Below the pieces are notes generated by a model. The model did no database searches and was not told the origin of the DNA. It saw only the letters and a program-made list of their open reading frames with translations. A stretch of 64,000 bases of DNA. It comes from Marthasterias glacialis (taxonomy: Eukaryota > Echinodermata > Asteroidea > Forcipulatida > Asteriidae). Where the stretch lies: assembly GCA_911728455.2 (NCBI GenBank), contig OU452219.1, positions 4,524,320-4,588,319 of the forward strand, given 5' to 3'. Both the position numbers and the translations under genes were made by a program. Shown here piece by piece: positions 60,101-64,000 of the stretch (within the stretch, counting starts at the first letter, position 1; the number at the start of each line of letters is the position of its first letter).

Positions 60101-61147
60101 CCGTTGATTATGACAAATTTCCACACTAGATACATACAACATTACAGTAATACAAATATGCACGGCAATTTTCTACAAATTCTAGAAGAGTTTCAGGAAA
60201 TATCAACCAACAAGAACCCATTCTGATGAAACAAAAGGATGGTTTTGGGTTTTTTTGTTTTTTTTTTAATTTAATCCAACAATCTTCCAAAGTAAACCTA
60301 TGATGTCATCAAACGACCCCACATGTGAGAGCATAAATGTACAACTCGTTTCAGAAGTGCAAGGAAAAATGTTCTAAAAAACATACATAAATAAATTTAT
60401 TCAGAAAATTGAGGGGAAAAAAAGAGAAAAAAAAACCAGGGTTTAGCCCATAGTTTTCTTACCGTTCGGATGAGTTCTTCAGAATGTGACTGAAGATCTG
60501 AATCTGACGCACATGGACTAATTCTCTCGCCTCCTGCTCCGAAGTTCATCTGAACAATCAAAACACAAAGAAACTAACATCATTGATAAGTCGTACGCAA
60601 CAACATAAAAATAAAATAATAATAAATTTAAAAATAAATAAATATAAAGCATGTCATACTTCCAGTCAAAAACAAATAGAACTGCTTCATATTAAAGTAA
60701 CATCACAATCATTTGACGTATACCATCCTCACTTTAAACCCTGTCGTAGATTCCTCATATGTTTCACGTCAGCGCTTATCATTATCATAATTTTATTAAC
60801 TTCACAATGGTTTAAATAATCTACATTCAGCCAAAGCCATGTACTGGTCAAGCACAAGATGACAATAAAACAACATTTGTATTCACCACCCAAAAAAAAA
60901 AAAAAAAACAGAAAACAAAAAACGAATAAAAAATATTTAAAAATTGTTTTAAAAAAATACAGAAATCTTAATTTCGCTTGGGTTTTCGTTTGTTTGTGTA
61001 ATTTTCAGATACAAAAAAAAATTTTAACAGAGGCAAACAGCCTTGGCCTGATGTTGAAGCATACAATCCTCTCTCTGCCCTTATGCTACTGACATCAAAC
61101 TCAAGGTCATCTACCCGCCATCCCAGGGGACAGTGTACGTCCTCCTC
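32963..61147 (-). CDS. R7-family regulator of G-protein signalling (RGS6/RGS7-like), partial, seven exons
   Basis: Minus-strand exons in transcript order: 61147-61094, 60549-60463, 41651-41590, 38963-38847, 36070-35939, 35325-35251, 33164-32963 (729 nt, 243 codons, all junctions in phase). They encode the end of R7H ([10 protein letters not shown]), a Ser/Gly linker, the GGL domain ([29 protein letters not shown]), the post-GGL segment ([23 protein letters not shown]) and a complete RGS domain. Family knowledge: R7 RGS proteins speed GTP hydrolysis by Gi/o alpha subunits, form obligate dimers with G-beta-5 through GGL, and are held at membranes through the N-terminal DEP/R7H module. The sequence is closest to RGS6/RGS7, less so to RGS9/RGS11. 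DEP exons are expected right of 61.1 kb and probably beyond the window. The gene may serve for both vertebrate RGS6 and RGS7, so no single symbol is given. Confidence 0.93.
33301..33790 (+). pseudogene. 3' end of a decayed non-LTR retrotransposon ORF2
   Basis: Frame fragments read [28 protein letters not shown], then a cysteine/histidine knuckle [14 protein letters not shown], a stop at 33648-33650, and in another frame [12 protein letters not shown] before a terminal stop near 33745. This is the C-terminal tail after the reverse transcriptase in Jockey/RTE/I-like elements, with frameshifts and an early stop. The element ends near ATAGACGTCATACGAAAGAA with a short GAA repeat as tail. It lies about 135 bp from the last secure RGS exon, in its upstream intron, and is on the opposite strand. 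It is not functional. Confidence 0.8.
34731..34845. repeat. Dispersed repeat family D, short copy
   Basis: TTCACCTGACGTCATC, CCATTTTGGATGTCAGATTC CCCTGTGTGTTGCTA and GTGTGCATTTTATGG follow the same order as the copies at 3691 and 40851. Confidence 0.7.
34865..35180 (+). mobile_element. SINE family B copy
   Basis: Head: GGGTCTCGTGGAAGAGCGGT and B-box GTGGGTTCGAATCC. Body: CACTTGTGTCCTTGAGCAAG, GATGGGACATTAAGCCGTAG GTCCC, GTGCACGTGAAAGATCCCA. The head resembles tRNA-Leu/Ser-type sequences with an expanded middle. Its right edge is about 70 bp from an RGS exon. Confidence 0.8.
35251..35325 (-). CDS. R7 RGS exon: RGS domain middle
   Basis: 75 nt from acceptor GGTGTTGTAG to donor GTAAGTACATCC. 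It reads (R)[24 protein letters not shown] plus two bases of the next codon. FW.A...LK and (A/R).(E/Q)I(Y/W) are standard RGS-box positions. Confidence 0.95.
35939..36070 (-). CDS. R7 RGS exon: first part of RGS domain
   Basis: 132 nt from acceptor GATTCGGGCAG to donor GTAACC. It reads (M)[44 protein letters not shown]. The RV+(K/R)WGF and DP.GR.QF..FL..EFS.ENL motifs match RGS6/7. The ENL contains the Glu-Asn pair that touches the G-alpha switch regions. Confidence 0.96.
37534..37622. mobile_element. MITE family A, degenerate fragment
   Basis: CGGGCCTGATTTCATATCAC, GGTAAGCAGAAAATA and ATTTTGGCTGGTAAACT are recognisable; the right terminal repeat is lost. Confidence 0.55.
38110..38590. repeat. 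Dispersed repeat family F, copy 3
   Basis: CATTGTGTAGCGAGCACAGG, CCCCATGCAAAGAGGGATAA, GAGATCGATAGGCTGCCATC and TTATCGGCCGTGGCTTACAA. It ends in a poly-A-rich stretch (38487-38506) and GATGTGAAGTGGTTA, matching GGCGTGAAGTGGTTA at 21930. Confidence 0.8.
38847..38963 (-). CDS. R7 RGS exon: post-GGL NPWLSDD segment
   Basis: 117 nt from acceptor CACTCTAAACAG to donor GTAAGTAG. It reads (L)[38 protein letters not shown] and two bases of Met. SNPWLSDD..(F/M)WE is diagnostic for R7-family RGS proteins, where it follows GGL and contacts G-beta-5. Confidence 0.95.
39290..39314. repeat. (CTTAT)n microsatellite
   Basis: Five imperfect pentamer units, ATCTTATCTTATCTTATCTT. Confidence 0.85.
40190..40365 (-). 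mobile_element. SINE family A, minus-strand copy
   Basis: On the minus strand: GGTCTAGTTCGTAAGACATC TTCTCTAGAATGGCAAAGG, B-box GGGTTCGAATCCCACTAGAG, a TGTGGATTTTTTTCACAGAA hairpin and a GGGTATACAGTGCTTAACAG tail in which TTAAGCACTG is duplicated. Confidence 0.85.
40851..41050. repeat. Dispersed repeat family D, copy 3
   Basis: TTCACCTGACGTCATCACTC, TTGGGAGTCAATGTCCCC, GTAGTGCGCATTTTAGGCGA, AACTTGACTCCGAAAATGGC and GCATGGCAGACAGCAGC match 3691-3893 along their whole length. Confidence 0.8.
41365..41492. repeat. 128-bp foldback (inverted repeat with about 50-bp arms)
   Basis: Left arm ATCCTGTTGGTAAGTGATGA CGTTTCGGAGCCAGAAGT... pairs with right arm ...ACTTCCGGCTCCAAAACGTC ATCACTTACCAACAGGAT. 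Arms are about 50 bp with a few mismatches around a 20-25-base loop (TATACATACATGTACATG, itself partly palindromic). It lies about 100 bp downstream (transcript sense) of the GGL-core exon in the RGS intron. It could be a small foldback transposon or a long hairpin RNA precursor. Confidence 0.85.
41590..41651 (-). CDS. R7 RGS exon: GGL core
   Basis: 62 nt from acceptor TTCTTTACTCAG to donor GTAAGTACAG. It reads [20 protein letters not shown] plus two bases of Leu. The (K/R)xSKVAE motif is the conserved GGL contact segment for G-beta-5. It was found by homology, being too short for an open-frame search. Confidence 0.9.
43140..43420. repeat. Probable dispersed repeat
   Basis: Contains GAACATTTCTAGAGTGCCAG, CGCTCAAGGCGCTTAACACC, GTTTTCAGAGAGGATTTGAA and AGAGTATTCCAGAGAGTAGG. 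Such a word order (scaled figure of CTCAAGGCGCTT then FSERF-like then FQRV-like text) is common in repeats of marine invertebrates. There is only one copy in the window, so this is from general familiarity. Confidence 0.4.
45078..45685. repeat. 122-bp satellite, five tandem copies
   Basis: Units start (ATGACTCCTAGCTGAG) at 45079, 45201, 45323, 45445 and 45566, so the period is 122 with one 121-bp unit. The first four are almost identical; the last two carry small changes (AGCTTAAGG for AGCCACAAGG, TTTCCACATG for TTTCCTCATG). As 122 is not divisible by 3, the serial open frames on the minus strand are by-products and not a repeat protein. Confidence 0.97.
45847..45868. repeat. (TA)n microsatellite
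   Basis: About eleven TA units. Confidence 0.9.
46085..46680. repeat. Direct repeat pair flanking a SINE
   Basis: GACGTACATGTAGAAACCCA TAGTTACCGAGTCAAC ... AAAAAGTTACTGTTG occurs at about 46085-46210 and again at about 46548-46672. A SINE-B copy sits between them. The arrangement suggests a local duplication of about 460 bp that included or was followed by the SINE. Confidence 0.8.
46225..46528 (+). mobile_element. SINE family B, near full length
   Basis: Head with A-box-like TTGGCTGAGCGGTCTAGTG, CGATGGACTCAAGATCTA and B-box GTGGGTTCGAATCCTG. Body: ACACTTGTGTCCTTGAGCAA GGCACTTTATCATAATTGCT, TACCTGCGATGGACTGGCAT CCTGTCCAGGG. The head looks like a tRNA-Ser/Leu-type relic. The CCTTGAGCAAGGCACTT and GGACTGGCATCCTGTCCAGG words are common to several animal SINE families. 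Confidence 0.88.
47300..47372. repeat. (TA)n-rich tracts
   Basis: Two TA runs (47304-47321 and 47350-47372) separated by about 25 bases, next to the tRNA-like element at 47395. Confidence 0.85.
47380..47480 (-). mobile_element. tRNA-like SINE head (SINE family C)
   Basis: The minus strand reads GCTGGTTAGCTCAGTTGGTTAG with a near-canonical D arm, a middle CCTCGTACGGTATTCGAGAGG, and GGTTGCGGGTTCGAGTCCGG. A 7-bp acceptor stem is possible with one mismatch (GCTGGTT with CATCAGC). The anticodon arm has a 4-bp stem and a 9-base loop, so it is not a sound tRNA. It continues into CAGATTTTGTTTGCTCATCCC, a body similar to the SINE pieces at 130-165 and 5829-5925. Confidence 0.65.
48301..48495. mobile_element. 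MITE family A copy
   Basis: GCCCCGGTCCAATTTCATA to TTTATGAAATTGGGCCC, with GGTACCAGCCAAAATTAC and GCTAAGCAGTGTTTTT inside. Confidence 0.82.
49770..50130. promoter_or_regulatory. CpG-rich block in the RGS intron
   Basis: By eye there are about 20 or more CpGs in 360 bp, against very few in the flanking kilobases. Words of note: TACGTCATCTCG and ATCACGTCATCGCG (CRE/ATF-like TGACG half sites, 24-26 bp apart), AGCCGCCTCCGTAATT and GGCCATTTTAGCC. It could be an internal promoter, an enhancer or an unrecognised exon. The longest frames here (124 codons, +) look like nothing known. Confidence 0.4.
51627..51812. mobile_element. MITE family A copy
   Basis: GGCCCTACTTCAAAGAGCTA to CTCTATGAAATTTGG. 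It retains the full inner order GGTTACCAGACGAAA, TGTACAATCTGTGACTGGTA. Confidence 0.85.
52483..52548 (-). other. Orphan exon-like segment, 66 nt
   Basis: On the minus strand acceptor TTCCTTGTTACAG precedes 66 nt, followed by donor GTAGGC. Phase-0 translation is open: [22 protein letters not shown]. It is phase-neutral and lies in the GGL-splitting intron, so its inclusion would insert 22 residues into the GGL helix without a frameshift. No vertebrate R7 protein I know has this. It may be chance. Confidence 0.2.
55448..56046. mobile_element. Non-autonomous TIR element, 599 bp
   Basis: Left end ATATGGATCATTCCATGAAG is the inverse of the right end CTTCATGGAATGACCCATAT (one mismatch). Inside are repeated words ACATCGTTACATCGTTACC and GGTGTCCCTGTTACATCGTT ACC, plus a hairpin at 55629-55678 (TGTAACAGGGACACCA with TTGGTGTCCCTGTTACA). 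No transposase is present. A clear target duplication was not found. Confidence 0.7.
56821..56844. repeat. Poly(A) tract
   Basis: 24 A in a row. Confidence 0.95.
57400..57509 (-). other. Orphan 3'-terminal exon candidate
   Basis: On the minus strand acceptor TTTTACCCTACAG is followed by [35 protein letters not shown] and TAG. The frame needs one base from an upstream exon (phase 1). The composition is coding-like compared with surroundings, and includes GACACGCGCGTGTC. It is in the RGS intron; none of the RGS exons seen here has a phase-1 donor just upstream, so it would belong to an alternative transcript or another gene. I do not recognise the peptide. Confidence 0.3.
57597..57611. repeat. 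Short (CA)n/(TA)n tract
   Basis: ACACACACATATATATATAT starts just before and ends here. Confidence 0.7.
58757..58779. repeat. Poly(T) tract
   Basis: About 22 T in a row after GGAAGG. Confidence 0.95.
60463..60549 (-). CDS. R7 RGS exon: linker and start of GGL helix
   Basis: 29 codons between acceptor TTTTGATTGTTCAG and donor GTAAGAAAAC, phase 0 at both ends. It reads [20 protein letters not shown] then SHSEELIRT. The first part is a variable Ser/Gly linker. The last part starts the GGL helix: joined to the next exon, the distance from EEL to SKVA equals that in vertebrate RGS7 (DEL to SKVA) as I recall it. The leading ATG is internal Met, not a start. This placement rests on phase and spacing rather than long identity. 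Confidence 0.75.
61094..61147 (-). CDS. R7 RGS exon: end of R7H region
   Basis: 18 codons, phase 0 on both sides, from acceptor CAATCTTCAG. It reads [18 protein letters not shown]. It aligns without gaps to the vertebrate R7 DVHRPVPGCVNTTEVD stretch (D-V-H, P, V, E and D in register). The donor is GTCAGTAGC, a less usual form also used in GPATCH11 exon 2. Because the exon is short and the donor non-canonical at +3, its left boundary is the least certain; the frame stays open further left. Confidence 0.68.
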
Positions 61148-61934
61148 CTGAAGATTGTCAGGATGAGAGTCATTCAAGAAAATGCTCCCGTTTTAAAGGC
61201 TGAGATTGCAGACAAATCTTTACGGTGTATGACTGTAACCATAGTTTTGTAGCCATGTTGAATTCACCCTTCTGAAAAAAAAAAAAATCTGCCCTCCAAT
61301 TTTTTAAGTTACAGTAACAAGTAAAATGGTTTCTTCCAGACATTTTACATAGCAAAATATTTAGACTGAACATGTTTTGTGCGCACTAAATGCTAATACT
61401 TAGCAGCAACTGATGTCTTTTGAGTAGCAATTGATACATTTTGAGTAGCATTTTGTTGAGGGAAATCGTCACTGGTAACTATATATATTTTTTCCTGGAT
61501 TGATATCACTTGCAGTGATAAGGAAAATACATTGAAAACAGCAGTAAACAAATTGTGAACGTTTTTAATGTCAGTAAAAAAATTTATTACACACAATCTA
61601 TATGTTTGAGGTTGTTGTTGCTGTTGTTTGTTTGTTTTTGTTTTTTAAATAATTATTATGCTGGAGCCATTCTTCGATAATACTAGCTCATCAAGTTCAA
61701 TTCCTTCCAGCAAAATATTCCAAATGTAATTCATCACTGAAGAAAATTCTTTTCAGTGCAGAATGTTCACTACCCAAACATGTTGGTTTGGAATTAAGAC
61801 AACTTGTACATGGTTCATTTACGATAAGCCTCTGTATTAGTAAATTACAATGGAAAAGTAGTGTCAAATTGTTCAGTCTTATTTCCGGTTGATAAAGCAC
61901 ACTAGTGATGCGTATGAGAAAATTGGTCGGGATA

Positions 61935-62300
61935 ATTTTAATAGCTTTGCAAATATTTGCGGTGTTTCAAATCTTACCACAAACATTTTTGCAAATATTT
62001 GCAGTGTCGGTAATATTACCATAAATATCTTTGCAAATATTTGCAATGTTGCTAATATTACCACAAGTATCTTTGCAAATATTTGCAATGTCGCTAATAT
62101 TACCACAAATATCTTTGCAAATATTTGCAATGTCGCAAATATTACTACGGATATCCTTGCAAATGTTTATTGCAAATATTTGCAGTGTCTCAATTATTAT
62201 CACAAATATCTTTGCAAATATTTACAATGTCGCAATAACAACCACATTATATTGCAAACATCTCTGCAAATATTTTGCAATGTCGCAAATTTTGTCACAT
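61935..62300. repeat. 42-bp tandem array with palindromic core (left arm)
   Basis: About eight diverged units of the type TTTGCAAATATTTGCAATGT CGCTAATATTACCACAAATAT. The four central ones keep an exact 42-bp period. The core GCAAATATTTGC is its own reverse complement, as is the overlapping TTTGCAAA. Since 42 = 14 codons the frame stays open for 141 codons with repeats of FANICNVANITT, but the opposite strand is open as well, so this is a property of the unit and not evidence of a protein. Confidence 0.9.
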
Positions 62301-62417
62301 CCTTTGTTGTATAGTTTGCATATTTGTACCAAGCTATTTTTCAAGAGGGTCTCGTAGTTGTTTGAGGTCCAGACAGCATTTTATTATCATGAGCATAGGA
62401 GAGAGTTCAGGTGACAC

Positions 62418-62675
62418 TGCAAATATTTGCAAAGATTATTTGCATTAGAAATCATTTACAAATATATTTGCAATAACATTAGCGATATCGCAAATATTTG
62501 CAAAGATATTTGCAAAGATATTTGCAATGAAATTTGCAACATCGCAAATATTTGCAAAGATATTTGCATCGTCGATTATTTTGATAACATTTGTGACACT
62601 GCAAATTATATCTTTACAAGTATTTTTGAAAATATTTGCCAAATCGCAAAAATATTTACAAATATTTACAAAGAT
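62418..62675. repeat. GCAAATATTTGC array, inverted arm
   Basis: The same vocabulary in reverse order: ACTGCAAATATTTGCAAAGA, GATATCGCAAATATTTGCAA AGATATTTGC, ACATCGCAAATATTTGCAAA GATATTTGCATCG. It is the reverse complement of the left arm over several units, separated from it by about 115 bp of ordinary sequence (62301-62417). Together they make an imperfect inverted repeat of about 740 bp. Confidence 0.85.
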
Positions 62676-63871
62676 GTTCGCTATGTTCTAATGTCCCTCA
62701 GGGTCGCCATATTTTTTATAAGTGTCCTTAATTTTAATGATGTAAGATTCTTAGACATTTATATCAAACAAAATATTTATTGACTGTTTTTGTGGTTTTA
62801 TTCCTCATTGTAATTTGGTTAAAGTCTTTGTTCCTGTGTAGGGCCCCCTGAATGTCCAAGAGTAAGACACTTTTAAATAGTTATGCATTTTCCTTTAAAA
62901 CACTTCTTTTGTTCACGTGATCCTTCATTGTATATTATTTTCATTGTCTTTGTACGCTTGCTAGGCCCCATGGGAGAGCAGTGATTGCCACTGAATGGGC
63001 CACTCAGTTGAAATAATAACTAACTGACTAACTAAATAAATAAATGAACGCGATACCTCTTCTTTGGCAATTCGTCTTTGTGACGACCCAGTCTCTCGTG
63101 AAAATACGGACGCAATTTGGTACCGCAACAAACAATTAAAACATACAATTTACAATACACTTTTTTTTTTCAACATGTAATTCATATATCTGATGCTATT
63201 TATAAGGTATAAGAACACGGCATTCAATTTAAAATGTGTCATATCTCTCCGGTATATTATGAAATGTAATTCGGTAACCCTATCCGACAAAGTTGCAAAC
63301 ACACACACACGCATGCACACTCTGAATACATCTCTCGCAACAATGAGAACACAAAATACACGTGTTGTTGCCAGCATTTTGTTATTTTGGAAGCGGACTC
63401 CCTGACCGGCCGGCTACATCTATCCCAGACGCCGAATGAACTGAATAATCGTCCTAATTGTCACTTCCACAATGCCCCTGAACGAGCCAGCATCGGAACC
63501 GATGAAGAAGTTTTATGAACCCAAGAACGAAAAACCCAACTCCTCCAAATATACACAGGGGACTGTGTCCCCAGAGTACTGCCTTCCAAAATAAAATAAG
63601 AAAGTCCCTCTCAGTGCTTTTTATAAGCCACCTAAACGCAGACATGCATGGGGGAGTCTAAAAATAGATGAAGCTTTGTTTGCCTGTACACACACACAGC
63701 CATAATAAGTTGCGCTTGACGTCATTGCCGGTGAATTCTTGCACTTCACATGGTCTCGGGCCATGAAACAAGCCTAGCAGTGGACTGTATCCTACTCTAT
63801 TAGTACACAAACAAGACCAGGAGATCCATGGGCTAAACGTGTGTGTCTCGGCGCACGGGGTGAAGGGGTGA

Positions 63872-63889
63872 ACTTGAACATGTTCAAGT
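63872..63889. promoter_or_regulatory. Perfect 18-bp palindrome
   Basis: ACTTGAACATGTTCAAGT is identical to its reverse complement. The central GAACATGTTC fits the RRRCWWGYYY half-site of the p53 family. It sits in a CpG-richer stretch near the window end. A functional role is only a possibility. Confidence 0.3.
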
Positions 63890-64000
63890 ATTGATACGCC
63901 GCGTCGGAAATGTTGGGGAGAAAAACACTGAAATCACGCCGAGGAATCTGAGAAGCTTTGGCTCAAAACAGCCTGTTAATCATCCCGCTGACCCACTTCT

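Larger units (their letters stand above)
41652..60462 (-). other. 18.8-kb intron inside the GGL domain
   Basis: Bounded by donor CG|GTAAG at 60462 and acceptor ACTCAG at 41652. It holds the 122-bp satellite, SINE-B, two MITE-A copies, a TIR element, microsatellites, a CpG-rich block at 49770-50130 and two exon-like segments (52483-52548, 57400-57509). No other gene could be recognised on either strand. Confidence 0.75.
61148..64000. other. Right flank without a supportable exon
   Basis: By position this is upstream intron of the R7 RGS gene. It contains the GCAAATATTTGC arrays, poly-T and (CA)n (63300-63311). From about 63390 to the window end the composition is more even and CpG richer, and a plus-strand frame of 40 codons (63473-63595, starting MPLNEPASEPMKKFYEPKNE) and an antisense frame exist, but neither is recognised. 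Confidence 0.5.

Noticed and set aside
61889-62783. Plus-strand frames of 141 and 118 codons with 14-residue repeats
   Set aside because: The repeat unit is 42 bp and open on both strands, so the frames follow from the period. There is no start context, signal or homology.
63060-63110. Possible R7H exon on the minus strand reading SVFSRETGSSQRRIAKEE before GTATCG
   Set aside because: The phase would fit the exon at 61147, but residues do not match the conserved R7H pattern and no acceptor was found.

Overview
This is a eukaryotic window: A+T-rich, intron-rich, and full of short interspersed repeats, microsatellites and poly-G/poly-C runs. Only two genes can be recognised, both by short exons that join in phase at GT/AG splice sites. 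The proteins are bilaterian in type. The repeats (tRNA-derived SINEs, a palindromic-ended MITE whose ends read GGGCCCAATTTCATAGAG) suggest a marine deuterostome, most likely an echinoderm and perhaps a sea star. That taxonomic call is inference from repeat style, not proof.

Left part (about 1.78-9.07 kb, + strand): six exons of a GPATCH11 (CCDC75) orthologue. They give the charged N-terminal region, the G-patch, a basic helical segment, an acidic Glu-rich run and the C-terminal DUF4187 segment with its CxxC...C cysteines. The first coding exon is missing and probably lies left of the window. Its introns hold a MITE, a direct-repeat family and a 488-bp inverted-repeat transposon with a perfect 9-bp target duplication.

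Middle (about 9.1-32.9 kb): no supportable gene apart from one weak candidate minus-strand exon near 20.4 kb. The rest is SINEs, MITE pieces, simple repeats and a compact cluster of ATGCATATT-type (POU/homeodomain-like) motifs near 24.9-25.0 kb.

Right part (about 32.96-61.15 kb, - strand): seven exons (729 nt, 243 codons, one open frame across every junction) of an R7-family RGS protein (RGS6/RGS7 type). They run from the end of the R7H region through a linker, the G-gamma-like (GGL) domain, the NPWLSDD segment and the whole RGS domain. The GGL helix is split by an 18.8-kb intron. DEP and most R7H exons are not seen and should lie right of the window; the C-terminal tail is not securely placed. 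The large intron carries a 122-bp satellite, a 128-bp foldback, a TIR element, two orphan exon-like segments and a CpG-rich block. Intronic sequence right of the last R7 exon holds a 42-bp GCAAATATTTGC array in inverted arrangement.

The two genes are not an operon and nothing in the sequence ties them functionally. I found no previously undescribed multi-gene system. The most interesting items are the palindromic 42-bp array, the foldback, the 9-bp-TSD transposon, the motif cluster and the orphan exons inside the RGS gene.
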